NCBI GenBank assembly: GCA_022702705.1
Contig: CM040430.1
Location: forward strand, 11,685,324 to 11,749,323
Reading direction: 5' to 3'
Length of the DNA: 64,000 bases
DNA from: Papilionanthe hookeriana x Papilionanthe teres
Taxonomy: Eukaryota; Streptophyta; Magnoliopsida; Asparagales; Orchidaceae
The notes under the pieces are model-generated. The model searched no databases. It worked only from the letters and a program-made list of their open reading frames with translations, and had not been told where the DNA came from. This document shows positions 44,341 through 57,009 of this stretch, piece by piece (position 1 is the stretch's first letter; every line of letters begins with the position of its first letter). The position numbers were made by a program, and so were the translations under genes.

Positions 44341-46419
44341 AAGTCTAACAAAACCAAAGATAGACACAACATTAAAAGCAATGATTATAAATAATCTGTC
44401 AAATTAAATTTAAAGCATTAATTGTTTGCAACTGATAAGTAACAATATTGGATCAACATTTGAATTTTATGTATAAATATTGTCACCAGATTCAAGTTCT
44501 CTTAAAAAACTTTCCAAGATGTTCAAAGAAGCAATAGCATTATGGAATGAGGCAGCATAGGAGAGATTTGAGACAAATGGAGGATGGAGAGGTGACTAGC
44601 TATAACATATTTATAAAGGGCAATTTTTTTTTTTCATTTGTTATTTGGTCTCTCATCAACATCAATTAATGGTTTCTCTTATATTTACTTTTGGCCCTAT
44701 TTTGTTCATGCAAGAAGATGAATATTCTGTTTCAATGGAGAGAGTCATGTTAATTTGTGTTGGACTGTGTGGATGTTCATAATCTTGAGCGAAGTAGGAG
44801 AAAATGGACAACTTATGTCAATATCATTATGATGGCCATTGAGCAATGATGTCCTCCACTGGCATCTCTTTACTTGTATTTTTTGATAACCCGTCATTAT
44901 TTGAAGATGTCTCTATAATAACTTTTGTTTAGTTGCTACTCCCCTACCGTCTTGGATAATTCCTCCATCATTGTCAATTTCATTGTTAATGTCTTAATTG
45001 TTGCCTCCAATCCTATCAAAATGTATGCTTTACACTACATATCATTGCAGTAGAACTAATAATGTTGTAAGGGTTGTCTTGGAAACAAGCTTGCGCTAGA
45101 AATACGTCCATTTGAATCTACATCATAATTTTCTCGTTAATTATTGTTGCATCAAGGCCCATGACTTAGACGAAGTAGTGCTTCTCTCCACTATTTTTTT
45201 GTCTCATAACAATAATTATTATGACATATATTATGTTAAAAAAATTAGTCAAAGTATTATTAAGCTACGTAAACATCTATCAAACATAAGTTGATAATAT
45301 TCTTATTATCTAGTCTCTTCTCCCTCGTCATTGTCTTCTCACTCAATTGCTTTACATGTAATTTCATTTGTCGCAGCAGGAAGAGTTGGTAACAAAAGTG
45401 TGTAACTTTGATTGACCCCTAAAAATAATTGTAAATATGCACTGCCACTTAGCTTGTATGGCTAACATTTGATTTTATATAATGTATCATTCTATGCTCA
45501 CCCAACTTGTGTCCACAAACCCGTATCTAATAGTCAGATGGAGAATGCTTATATATATCCTTGAAAAGGGTGTAAAAATTATGATTGAAATTAATAGATT
45601 ATATATATAATATATTATGATATTATAACTATTAAAAGTATGCACTTTTATATTTTAAACTTACTCATGAACATTACTCAATGTCTGATATGTTTTGGCA
45701 TGTAACTTAGAAATAGATAGTTTCTTGCCCAACTCCTTTGTTATAAATGCGTAGACAAACAAAAGAACATTTGAACAAAACAGGCATTACTTATCATCCT
45801 TCTTCCATGTTATTTAGAAGGAATTTACTCACTAATATGGAGAGAAACACTATTTCCACCAACAACATAAACTTAATTTTATTAATTTTGAGCTCTATTT
45901 ATCATAATTGTTAGCCTCTGACAACTAATCAAGTTTGATTAGACTTACTCTCCAATTTAATTAAGACTTTCTCCGTTGTGGTATGTATTGTTAAATTTAT
46001 TCCTAAATTTAATAGGTCATAGTTTATTTAAGGTTTTATGTATCATGTAGTGATATTGAGGTAGTCCATCAAAACACCTTTGAAATTTTATGATGTGATT
46101 AAAAATTAATTGTAATGAATTGCATTAGACGTTAATTTTCTTATGGTGATAAAGCTCTATTTTCTTCATCATATATGTCATTGATATTGTTCATCCTTTT
46201 TTGGCAAATCACAACCCATATTCTTTACAATATCTTAATATAAACATGAAAACACATATGATGTCCTTATATCAATATTAGCTAATTTAAAAAGTGCAAA
46301 TCTCCACTCAAAGATTTTACGGTTGCATCAGAATAGGGCACACATAAGCCCTGTATCACATATTCAAATCCAACTTCTACTAGCTTTTAAATGATTTTAA
46401 GTTAGTTCTTATTTGGGGC
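44341..46419. other. Intergenic AT-rich stretch, nothing recognised
   Basis: No ORF with a recognisable domain, no clear inverted repeat and no RNA gene seen. Confidence 0.5.
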
Positions 46420-46616
46420 ATTTGCATGCATACACCGCAAATATCTAAACTTTAATTTTTTTCATTTATAATACTAAAAATTTTCATGACATATAAAAAA
46501 TATTAATAATACCCACCTTAGGTGGAACAGTTCTTTTTAAAAATAGGTAAACTGTTATAGGAGTAAAAATTAGAGTTTAGGTATTTTATGTGTACATACA
46601 TAGGAATTGTGTGGTA
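46420..46616. repeat. MITE of the same family
   Basis: Left arm GCATGCATACACCGCAAATA, right arm TGTACATACATAGGAATTGT, about 195 bp, with an AT-rich centre. Confidence 0.5.
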
Positions 46617-47002
46617 AGGATCAAGTTCTTCATTATTTTTGTTGGTACTACCGACCCACATGTCTGAATGAGCTCATTTTTTATCAATTTTTAAAAGGAA
46701 GATTTTTAAATTTTTTTTTGAACATTACGTTAGAAAAAAGAGAACTAAAATATAAGGGTTCAAAATTTGAATAAGTTGATATAAAAATTTCAAAATTATT
46801 TTGATATAATTTAGAACATACAATAACAATGTAAACAATGATATTTTCAATAATATACACTTATTTAATATTGGATATTTCACTCTGGAATATGTTGAGT
46901 ATATTTTAAATAAAAATTTTTGGACATAATATTTTAGCTATTTACTCTATTAATTTAATTTTTTTTACTTTGGTCTTCCCATCAAATTAAAAGATAAAAA
47001 AG
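46617..47002. other. Intergenic AT-rich stretch, nothing recognised
   Basis: AT-rich sequence without recognisable coding potential. Confidence 0.4.
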
Positions 47003-47117
47003 TCATACCTAGCAGTTGAGAGCTTTATCTTTCAATTAAGTGGTCTTAGGTTCAAAGCCTAGCATATGCTGGGATGTGTGTGTCTCAAAAATAAAATAAA
47101 ATAAAATAAAATAAAAT
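47003..47117 (+). mobile_element. tRNA-derived SINE-like element
   Basis: A box-A-like TAGCAGTTGAGAG (47011) and a box-B-like GGTTCAAAGCC (47050) are followed by a short body and an (AAAAT)n tail at 47089-47117. This is the layout of a tRNA-derived SINE. Flanking duplications were not resolved. Confidence 0.5.
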
Positions 47118-47497
47118 ATTCAACAATATTAAAAGCATGTGAATCCTTAAAAAGTGGACTATATGATTAGCATCTATTTAATCACCAATTCTAATTAATT
47201 TAATGCAAAAATAATTTTAATTTTGTATCAACTCAATCAAATGATTGATTCATTATTTAATATAATTCTTTAAATCATATTTAAGGGTTTTTTACCACGA
47301 GCAATGTTTAGTTTATGCCATAGAATCACAAATTTAATAATTTTTTTAAAAAATTAAAGTTGACATTTATTTTAGATCAAATTATAACTATTATTAAATT
47401 TTGATAATCCCATTAGTCATTTATTTTAAAATTGCATAGGATTTTATGAAAATTATAAATATGTTATTTCTCAATTCCATTTCAAACAATATTAGGC
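47118..47497. other. Intergenic stretch, nothing recognised
   Basis: AT-rich with no gene seen. It ends at the target duplication of MULE-A. Confidence 0.4.
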
Positions 47498-47639
47498 TTC
47501 AACCATGAAAAAATATTACATGAGGACTCCGCACGTAGAATTATGTGTGTAGTCCAATCGCTGAGAGTAACGTGGAATCTAGGCCCCACTAAGGAAAAGA
47601 AGAAAAATTATACACGCGAATCCGCCTCGACTGAAACCC

Positions 47640-48170
47640 GACAAACATTCTCGGTCGCGCATAACACCGAGAATATTCCCGTAACACATCGGAATAACAC
47701 ATAATAACATGGGGGATATTCCATGTGTTATTCCGTGGTGTTCTGGACTCATAGCAGTGTTATGAAATATTCTCGGTGTTATAATAACATAATAACACAT
47801 TAATACCACCACAATAATACTTGAATAACACAGAATAACATGGAAGAATATTCTGTGTGTTATAATAACATAACAACACTTCATTACCACCACAATAACA
47901 CTTGAATATCACAAAATAACACGAAAGAACATTCTCAGTGTTATAATAATACAATAACACATCAATATCACCACAATAACATCTGAATAACACCACAATA
48001 ACATGACAGTGTTATGAGAATATTCCTAGTGTTGTACCGCGATGTTAGGGAATATTCCCCCTTGTTATTTCACATTTTTACGGTAATATTATCCCATGTT
48101 ATTTCACGTTGTTCAGGTGTTATTGTGGTGATACTGAGGTGTTATTGTGTTATTGAGGTGTTATTTAATT
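47640..48170. repeat. 11-bp repeat arrays of MULE-A
   Basis: Degenerate NNAATAACACA units run to about 48005. They are followed by a short opposite-orientation stretch (TGTGTTATTNN) to 48170. The interior of the element is therefore a large imperfect inverted repeat. Confidence 0.8.
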
Positions 48171-48644
48171 TTGGCTGGATTTGGGACGAGTTGTGCGACC
48201 AAAAATATTGGTCGGGTTTCAGTCGTGTCAAATTCACGTGTATAAGTTTCTTGCTTTTCCTTAATGGGGCCGAGATTTTACATGACTCCCAACGATTGGA
48301 ATTAGTCTCCACGTGTAACTCTACAAGTGGAAGAAATATTACATCAGGACTCCAGACGTAGCTCTACGTGCGGAGTCCAATCAGGAAGTGCGCCACGTGG
48401 CGACAAAGAAAAAAATCGTTTAAATCGCGTGACCCGGCCCGAATTGGCCCGAATCCCTCGTTCAAAAAAAAATGGTTTGTATTTCTTCGTAACGCCATTT
48501 ACTATTCAATAAACGCAAGCATTCGTCGTTTCGGTCCATCATCGGCAGTTTCTTCTTCCTCCTTCTCGGCGAACCGTACAGCGATACCCTACTTTCTTCC
48601 TCGGCGAAACCCTAAGCATTCTCCGGCACTCAAGAGAGGCGATA

Positions 48645-51600
48645 ATGGCGTCCAACCACTCGGTTAAAGCAAGGTATGATGGTACATTTTCATTTTATAA
48701 TGAAATTAGGTTTTTCTCTTTGCAAGTAATCTCCATTGTGATTGTGTAAAATCATAAGTAATCTTAAAACTTAAACTAAAGAGATAAATATTAGTAAAAC
48801 ATGAATACCACAATAATACCACACAAGTAAGACAAAAATTTTACAATAACATGAGTTTCAATGATCGTGAAGATAAGACAATTTTTTTACTAGAATAACA
48901 CTGAAGTATCACAAATTGAACAGGTGATTTTTTCGACGGTAATATGCGAGTAACACAGGAATAACACATCAATAACACAGCAATAATACACCAATAATTC
49001 ATTAATACTGAGTTATTGATGTGTTATTCCTGTGTTACTCCTGTATTATTCTTGTATTATCGTTGTGTTACATTAGTTTATGGGATTATTGTGTTATTCA
49101 TGTGTTATTGGTGTGTTATTACTATGTTATTCCTGTATTATTGGTGTGTTATTACTGTGTTATTGCTGTGTTATTCTTGTATTTTTCCTGTGTTATTCTC
49201 TTGGTAGTGATGTTGAAGGATTTATCTATTATTTTTGTGTTACTTCTGTGTTATTATTGTGGTATGCCTTTGTTATTGATGTTTTATGCATGTGTAATTG
49301 TTGTGTTATCTTAGTTCATAGGATTTCTTTCTGTAGTTGTGTTATTGGTGTGTTAGTGTTGTCTTATTGGTGTGTTATTGCTGTGTTATTGGTGTGTAAC
49401 ACATCAATAATACAGTAATAACACACCAATAAAACCACTAACACAGTTTTGATGTGCTATTGGGTTGTTATTGCTGTGTTATTGTTGTATTATTGTTGTA
49501 TTATTCATTTGTTATTGCTATGTTATTGTTGTATTATTGTTGTGTTATTCCTTTGATATTGATTATAGCTCCATATGGGTACTGATAAGGTGCTATTGTT
49601 TCTTCAATTTACAGGATTATGAGTGCAAGAACTTTCAACTGTAGATGTCGTCCATCTGTAGTGAGGGGTGTCCTGGATGAAGTTAGAGATCTGATCTCAG
49701 ATGAGACAATAAATAATCTTAAGAAGATAGGGGTCTTTACTTTCTTTACATGCCACCATATCCCCAGGACAATGTCCTTACTTTGCATATTCTAAGATGA
49801 TGGGATAACAAGAGGAGGGTCTTCCGAATGGGTGGAAAAGAGTTGAGATTAAATGCTGACCATGTGGCATTATTGATTGGCATGCCAAACAGAGGTGAAC
49901 ATGTCACATGGAGGAAAGGTCCACTAGCCAGCTCTAATGCAAGACAAATAAAGGATCAAATGACAAGTTTTTTTGCAGAAGGAGCTTTCACCCCTTCATT
50001 TGAGCAGTTGTACTTGAAATTCATACTGACTAACATATTTTTTCCTTCTAGTAATTTCAATGTCCCTGCAGACCTTGCTGCGTTTGGTGATGATGCACAG
50101 GCTTTTCCCTCATATAACTGGCCTGCTACCATTTGTGACATGATAATCGAGCAAGTCAGCATGGCGTACATGAAATTGAGGGGCAATAAGTCATTAAGCT
50201 ACATTCAGAGCTTTATATTTCTTTTAACGGTATGTACTTGTTCTATACATTACAACATTTTATTTTGAAGTTCTAGTTTGATTGTCTTTATAATTTTGCA
50301 TTATTTGTTTTAGTGTTTGACATCCTCGGTTATGGTTTTACGAGCACACTTCCCTAGTAACTCCTGCCGCCCCTGATGCTAGACCTCACATTTTGAGGTG
50401 GCCAACAAATCATGGGTGGATTGGGTAGGAGATTTACGATGCCTTCAAGAGGCTTGATCATGCACAGGTATATAAAATAATATATTTTGAATGCTTCATG
50501 TATTCCATACAAGTCAATCTCATTTATTATGACATGTTCAAATTCATTGTAGGTTAATGACAGCTTCTTGGATTTGAGGGACGATGAAGTCCAGCTACTC
50601 GCAAATCCAAAGCAGGGACCACACAGTCCTGCAAGGCCTCAACTAGATACAGCGACATGACCTTCCTCACCTAGATCTTATGGTAAGGGTACAGTTGCTT
50701 CAAGCGAGATTACCCCAGTACCTAGACATACTACAGGGAGTGTAGATTATGAAGTGTTGTATGAGATGCTGAAATCTCAACAACATGTTAACTTGAATAT
50801 TCAGAAAATGGTGGTTGGGGTGGATGAAAAGATAAATACTGTGGTAGACACATTGGCCACCCTAACAGGTTTAGTACAAAAGTTATTTGAAAGCAGGTCT
50901 GCGGGGGTGGTCGAAAGAGAGAAGTCCAGTAGTAGTTGACGGAAGAGAAGATTTGACACACCTCCATCCCAATTTCAATTTAAACTGCGACATAGGATTA
51001 CACATACACAGATACACCACGTGTAGGTGATTCTTTACACACTGCTGATGTTGTACATACAGATGAACCTATATATACGGAGGATCATATACATATAGAG
51101 GATCTCGTGCATACTACTGTTCCTGTACATACAGAGGAACCCGTGCAAATAGCTGATACTGAGCAGGCCCAAGAGGCTGAAGATACAATAAGAGATGTGC
51201 AAGACGAAGACGTTGGGGATCAGACAATCCTTGAAGACTCTGCTGAAGTGGAAATAGTAATAAAGAGTGTGCTAGATTTTCTATCCCTTTCGGTGAGCAC
51301 AACATTCTTTTTCGTACGTCTTCATATACCTTCCTATTACGTTGTCTAACAATAATTATTTATGGTTGTTTTTTTTCGGTAGACTCGTCATGCCGCATCC
51401 GATGTAAATATTGATGCTGGAGAGGGTGATGCACAAGAGGCCCTCATTCCAGAGGAACATTTTGATACAGAATTTGGTGAAGCTGAAGAAGCAGCTGCTT
51501 TACAGGAGGTCTCCAGTCACAGTCAGGGCTCTAATGGAAATGGATACGCAATAGTCATAAATATTTAACTACTCTACATAGCCTGGCCATAATATTGTAT

Positions 51601-52614
51601 ATTTTTCTTGTCATTTTAAAGTACTGATTTGTTTTGCAGCCTCGCCCCACGGAAACAGTTGTTGATTATCTTGCGAAAAATATGATACCAGTTGAAATGA
51701 GGGAAGAAATAGATCAGTGCATCGCGAGATATCCTTGACCGTAAGTAAATGTCCACTGCCTGTTTAATTCTTTGGTAGTTGTGTTGTAGTTAGTTAACAG
51801 AAACTATTTTGTCTATGCAGTAGCGATATTGTACTTAACAGAGGCAGCATATTGATTGAACAAATGGCCCTCCTAGAAGTTCTGTGCAATAAGTGGTTTG
51901 GAAACGAACATATTGATCGTTATGTTATCTTATTGTGCGAAAGAACCAAGAGGAGGCCTGATTTATACCGGCCTTACCTTTATGTTTCGCCATATTGTCT
52001 GGTAATCGTTCTTTATTTCTCACTCATTATAGTTTTTTATTGTGCATTACTCTCACACTCAAAGTAATAATTTTATGCAGATGCATAAAAAATATGGCAA
52101 CAACAAGTAATTTGTTGACCACATTACCAAAGAGATAATTAGTCAGACACAGTCCATTTTTTTTCCAATTATTCATAATCAGCACTGATTATTGTTAGTA
52201 GGAGATTTCAGCCTCAGAAAATGGAGAATATACGACTCCCTACCTAATCTGATTCATATGGCCTATGCTGAAGACATTGTAAGTAGATCGAACTTTATTG
52301 TTGTTATATTCAGTAAATGTACATTCAAACAACTCCAGTGACAATCGACTACTTCATCTTTTCAGGTCGAAATTTTTATTAAAGATTGTGGTCATTTATT
52401 CAAAGTCAAAATCGAGAAGTGGGGGTTAGGAATTGTTAGAAATGTACCATCTTAATGGAACATTGTAGATTGCAACATGTTCGTTTGTAAATACATGGAG
52501 ACACTTGTGCAGGCCGCAAAAGTCCATTGGCGTCAGCATATGAATTGGCAAGATGAAATGGAATGTTTTTGGGCTGAATTTGCCTATGACATTTGCGTCC
52601 TGGCAAGGAATTGA
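48645..52614 (+). pseudogene. Ulp1-type cysteine protease gene of MULE-B (degenerate)
   Basis: Exon 1 is 48645-48673 (MASNHSVKA). Intron 1 is filled with 11-bp repeats. Exon 2 (49615-50229) reads MSARTFNCRCRPSVVRG, then, after a frameshift near 49745 and a stop in the HILR-stop-WD stretch (about 49797), GGKELRLNADHVALLIGMPN and AFPSYNWPATICDMIIEQ. An acidic, Thr/Glu-rich middle follows (50754-51540). The C-terminus has MEIDQC-like and RKWRIYDSLPNLIHM (about 52230), then DCNMFVCKYMETLVQ, where the Cys (codon 52471-52473) matches the catalytic Cys of the Ulp1/C48 family. An in-frame TAA lies at 52453-52455. MULEs with Ulp1-like genes are known as Kaonashi. Not functional as assembled. Confidence 0.75.
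48770..49560. repeat. 11-bp repeat array in intron 1 of the MULE-B Ulp1-type gene
   Basis: About 48780-49010 holds scattered AATAACAC units. From 49012 the orientation flips to TGTGTTATTNN, nearly uninterrupted at an 11-bp period to 49560. Because TGTGTTATTNN lacks stop codons in some frames, long Leu/Cys/Val-rich frames appear; they are not genes. Confidence 0.85.
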
Positions 52615-52629
52615 TTGTTTGCAGACTGT

Positions 52630-52960
52630 TGTAATTTTATTTATCTGTGAATAGTTTTTTTCATTATTGTTGTTTTAATTTTATTTATCTGTAAATGTTT
52701 TCATGTGCTTTTCTTTATTTTCTATTGTTGCTCTACTTTAAAGCAGGTCTTGGAACTGTCTAAGTTTGAGTAACACATTACCCTAACATGTTAGATGCCT
52801 AAGTTTTTAAACTTTACATTGATGAAGTTATTTAAAATTTAAAACTAATTGATAAAAGACATGAAATCATTGAACTCATTTATAAAGATATTTAAATTTT
52901 AAATCTGCTTTACAAATATTTTTTTTCTAAAGTAAAGAAATAATGAAATCGAAGAAAAAT
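52630..52960. other. Spacer of MULE-B, nothing recognised
   Basis: AT-rich sequence between the Ulp1-type gene and the next repeat array. Confidence 0.4.
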
Positions 52961-52964
52961 GCGG

Positions 52965-54260
52965 AAATATAACGAAATAACACGATTTATTACCGAAATA
53001 ACCCGGGAGTAACATCGAATAACATGAGTTTTAACAACGGTAACACAAGAATATTCCCTTGATAAAGCCGATTAAATCGGCAGTAACACAGGAATATTCC
53101 CGCAGTAACGCCGATTTAATCGGTAGTAACACGGGAATATTCCCGGGACAACACCGATTATATCGGCAGTAACACAGGATAACACCGACTGTTTTTGTGT
53201 TATTCTCATGTTATTCTCGTATTATTTCAGTGTTATTCTAGTGTTATTCTCTGGTTATCTGTGTGTTATTTGTGTTTTTCACGTATTATTTGTGTATTTT
53301 GTGTTATTCACGTATTATTTTTGTCTTATTATCGTGTTATCTGCGTGTAGTTCAGTGTAAATATTTCCCTGTTATTCGCGAGTTATTTTCATGTTATTCT
53401 CGTGTTATTTGCGTATTATTCACGGGAATATTTGTGTGTTATTTTAGTGTTATTCGTGTGTTATTTCTGTGTTATTCACGTGTTATTCTCCTATTATCTG
53501 CATATTATTTGTGTTATTCACGCATTATTTGAGTATTATTTGTGTTATTCACGACTTGTTATTCGTGTGTTATTATCGTGTTATCTGTGTGTAGTTCACT
53601 GGAATTAAGTTCGTGTTATTCTCGTGTTATCTGCGTGTTATTCACGGAAATATTTGCGTATTATTTTAGTGTTACTCGTGTGTTATTTTCGTGTTAATCA
53701 CTGGAATATTTTCGTGTTATTTTAGTATAACCACCACATATGTATGAACAACGAAAACAATGCATTACAATAGCACGTGAGTTTACATTGACAAAAAGAA
53801 CCAAATAATGATAAAGTTTAACCACCTCATGTGTATGAACAATGACAACAATGCATCTATCACTGGGGTAACACAATTATAACACAAGGTTGAAACCATT
53901 GTAACCAGTAAAACAACAAATATTATATTACCTAATATCAACAAGAACTGTGCCTACAAAGAACAACAGTAAAAATAATGATAATACAAGGGAAACATCC
54001 TGATAACACCTCAGTAACACATGAATAACATCAGAATATAAGTATATAGCTCGAATAACACTAGAGTAATACAATAATAACACAAGGTTGAAACCATTGT
54101 AACCAGTAAAACAACAAATATTATAACATAATATCAACAAGAATTGTGCCTACAAAGAACAACAGTAAAAATAATGATAATGCAAGGAAAACATCATGAC
54201 AACACCTCAATAACACAATAATAACACTTGAATAACAACACTATACAATACTCAATATCA
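52965..54260. repeat. Large 11-bp repeat arrays in the right half of MULE-B
   Basis: About 52965-53170 also holds GGAATATTCCCG and CCGATTAAATCGGC palindromic words. 53190-53730 is GTGTTATT-oriented. 53870-54260 is AATAACAC-oriented and includes a direct duplication: ACAACAAATATTATA... AACAACAGTAAAAATAATGA occurs at about 53910 and again at 54110. Confidence 0.8.
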
Positions 54261-54522
54261 TTACATCAACACCAACCATTTACATTACTACTATATGAAA
54301 TGCAAAAACCCATATACCATCAGGTAACACCATAAAATACTAGAGAAATCATTTTCTTACAACAATAACACTAGAGTAACATCAAAGTATTACAAGATAT
54401 TATACCATAACAACTAAATAAAAAGCTCCCTTGCAAGTAATCCACATTGTTAACAACCGAAACAAAATCATAACACCAAAAGCGCAACCTAAACTCTAAC
54501 ATAACGTCAAAATGAGACTTAC

Positions 54523-54633
54523 TTCTTCCTCAAAGTTCAAGGAGAATGACGGGTTAAGGTCCTCCAGCATTTGATCTTCAATCAAGGAGAAGTCCATGGA
54601 AGCTTTCTTGTTGGAAGGGAAACCGAGCTGCAT
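54523..54633 (-). pseudogene. First exon of a FAR1/MuDR-type transposase gene, remnant in MULE-B
   Basis: ATG at 54633; 37 codons (MQLGFPSNKKASMDF, then MLEDLNPSFSLNFEEE) and a clean GTAAGT donor at 54522-54517. The matching exon of MULE-C is at 60162-60250 (MLEDIQPLFSLNFEDE). The remaining exons are absent from MULE-B. Confidence 0.65.
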
Positions 54634-55261
54634 GTCGTGGATGACAAATGTTTCTTCAGCTACAAGAAATAGAACAGTACCATGTGAAATCCTCTTACGC
54701 TAAAAAATAGCGGGAAAATATTGGGTTGCACTCTGGCCGGGTCGCCCGATAATTTTTTTTTCTTTTCGTCGCCATCACGCGATTTAAACGATTTTTTTTT
54801 TATGTCGCCACGTGGCAACGCGCCACGTAGCGCTTCCTGATTGGACTCCGCACATAGCTCTAGATGCAGAGTCCTGTTGTAATATTTCTTCCTACGAGAG
54901 GGAGTTATGATTTAATATTTTTTTTTCGGCCATACCCTGAAAGCGCTTTCTTTGGACGTTTGGCTCTTGACTCCGCACATATTTCTACATGCAGAGTCCA
55001 ATAGCGCCTTGCCACGTGGAATCGCCGGCCCCACCCGCTAAAATAGCGACGAAATGGATTTTTACGTGCTGCCCGACCCAAATCCAACCCGCGACGGTTT
55101 GAAAAATAACTTTTGAACGTTTCGAAAAAATACCATAATAAAATTTCCAACCTTTTGAACCATTTTCCTTGCCGAAACCCGTTTAGAGCAAAAAAAATTT
55201 TCTAGTTAGGTGAAAGCAGCTAAAATCCTACCGCCCTGAAAGATTTCTTCACCGCGCAGGA

Positions 55262-56434
55262 GAATGTCATCCACCAGTTCGATAAAATCAAGGTACATTT
55301 AGCTTTTTCTTTACTAAGATGAATCTCCCAATTCAAATAACCGTAGGTGCTGTCTGCACAACAAGAAAATCTCAAAATATTTATCATTAAGCATGAATAA
55401 TAAGTAATAACATAAGAATAATACATGAATAACTCATAAATAAGACTCTAATAACACACTAAGAACACATGAATAACACAAGGAACAGTAAGACAGTAAT
55501 AACAGAGGGTTAGGGTCAAATACTAAACCTTAGCTGTCTTAAATAACACACCTTTAGCTGTATTGAATAACACAAGTAACAGTACAGTAATACTTTAAAA
55601 AGACAGTAATAATAGAGCAATAATACATGAATAACACGTTAATAAGACTAATAACACACTAACAACACATAAAGAACACTTCAATAACATATTAATAAAA
55701 CTAATAACACACTAAAAACACATGAATAACATAAGAGTAACTTTATAGTTGTAAGTGGTATGTCTACTGCTATTGTTTTCATGTTCTGGATGTGTTATTC
55801 TTGTGTTATCTAGATGTTATAGATGTCTTCTTCATATTATTTCTAATATTTTTGTTATTTCTGTGTTATTCATGTGTTATCAATGTGTTATCAATGTGTT
55901 ATTAATGTGTTATTCATGTGTTACTAATGTGTTATTAATGTGTTACTAATGTGTTACTCATGTGTTATTGGCATGTTATTTGTGTGTTATTGTTGTTAGA
56001 CTACTCCAATGACACACAAATACATTATTCATGTGTTATTAATGTGTTTATCTATTTACATGATTATGAGCGCAAGGACTTTCAATTGTAGATGTTGTTC
56101 ATCTGCAGTAAGAGGTTCTTTGGATAAAGTCCGAGATCTCATTTCGGACGAGACACTTAATAATTTAAAGCAAATGTGGGTGTTTACTTTCTTCGATATG
56201 CCGACATATCCACAGGATAATGTCTTCACATTGCACATTTTGAGATGCTGGGATCGTCAGAGGAGGCTCTTCCAAATGGGTGGAAAAGAGGTTAAATTGC
56301 ATGCCGACCACGTGGCTCTAATAGTAGACATGTCAAACAGAGGAGAGTCTGTTACATGGGGGAATGATCTCTTGTCCAACGTAGATGCCAGGAAATTAGG
56401 CACCAATTTAAATTTTTATTCAAGAGAAAAGTAG
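55262..56434 (+). pseudogene. Ulp1-type gene of MULE-C, truncated after exon 2
   Basis: Exon 1 (about 55264-55292, MSSTSSIKS) ends in a GTACAT donor. Exon 2 begins at about 56065 (MSARTFNCRCCSSAVRGSLD) and stays open through FTFFDMPTYPQDNVFTLHIL, MGGKEVKLHADHVALIVDMS to a stop at 56434. In this stretch the reading frame is intact where MULE-B is broken. The AG acceptor of MULE-B (TTTACAG) reads TTTACATG here. The catalytic part is deleted. Confidence 0.7.
55400..56050. repeat. 11-bp repeat array in intron 1 of the MULE-C Ulp1-type gene
   Basis: AATAACAC orientation to about 55735, then TGTGTTATTNN to 56050. More scattered GTGTTATT units follow at 56460-56720. Confidence 0.8.
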
Positions 56435-57000
56435 GAGAACATATAACAAAAATAGCTGTTAAACACATTACCAGTATTGCTTGTTATTCATGTGTAATTG
56501 GTGTATTACTCGCGTGTTATTCACGCGTTATTCATATTTTCTAAACGGGTTATTCTAGTTTATAATTATATTGAGATATTATTAAAGTTTATGCTCTAAA
56601 ATTTACAGCAATAACCCAATATAGACACCAATTTTAATTTGCATGTTATTCACGTGTTATTTGCGTGTTATTTGCATGTTATTCTTGTGTTTTCACGTGT
56701 TATTAATGTCAGCTATGATAAATACATGTGTTATTTAAGCATGATTAATGTCAGATATGTTAATTACTAATAGTTGAAACTTTTGTAAAAGTTCCCACAA
56801 TCAAGTCAATTACATTACAATTACTACAGTATAACCACCATTACAATGTCACAATGAAAACAATGTATTCATATCTCATATATAGAGTCCATCAACAATC
56901 CAGTATATGTGTTTGTTAGCTATGCTGCATTGTATTCCTGTCATAGAGAAAGAGTACGAAGTGTTAAAATACCAAGTAACAAGTGTTACATAAATAATTT
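56435..57000. other. MULE-C spacer between the two genes
   Basis: Scattered TGTTATT repeats at first, then unremarkable AT-rich sequence where the 3' half of the Ulp1-type gene would be expected. Confidence 0.4.
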
Positions 57001-57009
57001 AAATTTAAT

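Larger units (their letters stand above)
48330..54891. mobile_element. MULE-B, 6.6 kb, inserted in the right terminal repeat of MULE-A
   Basis: The terminal inverted repeats extend over about 120 bp. The left starts GAAGAAATATTACATCAGGA; the complement of the right starts GAAGAAATATTACAACAGGA. Both continue with GTGCGGAGTCCAATCAGGAAG and ATCGTTTAAATCGCGTGA. Flanking 9-mers CTACAAGTG and CTACGAGAG match at 7 of 9. It carries a degenerate Ulp1-type gene on + and only the first exon of a transposase gene on -. Confidence 0.85.
47507..54924. mobile_element. MULE-A, non-autonomous, interrupted by MULE-B
   Basis: The left terminal repeat starts GAAAAAATATTACATGAGGA (47507). The right terminal repeat is in two pieces: 48185-48329 and, beyond the inserted MULE-B, 54892-54924, whose complement reads AAAAAAATATTAAATC. 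Inner parts match well, such as GGCCCCACTAAGGAAAAG against GGCCCCATTAAGGAAAAG. Flanking 9-mers TTCAACCAT (47498-47506) and TTCGGCCAT (54925-54933) agree at 7 of 9, as expected for an old MULE target duplication. Without the insertion the element is about 0.86 kb and codes for nothing. Its interior is all 11-bp repeats. Confidence 0.75.

Noticed and set aside
49016..49418. Leu/Cys/Val-rich open frames (also 47579-48361, 53263-53608, 55755-55949, 59822-60004)
   Set aside because: They are translations of the 11-bp TGTGTTATTNN array, are readable in several frames at once, and fall in introns.
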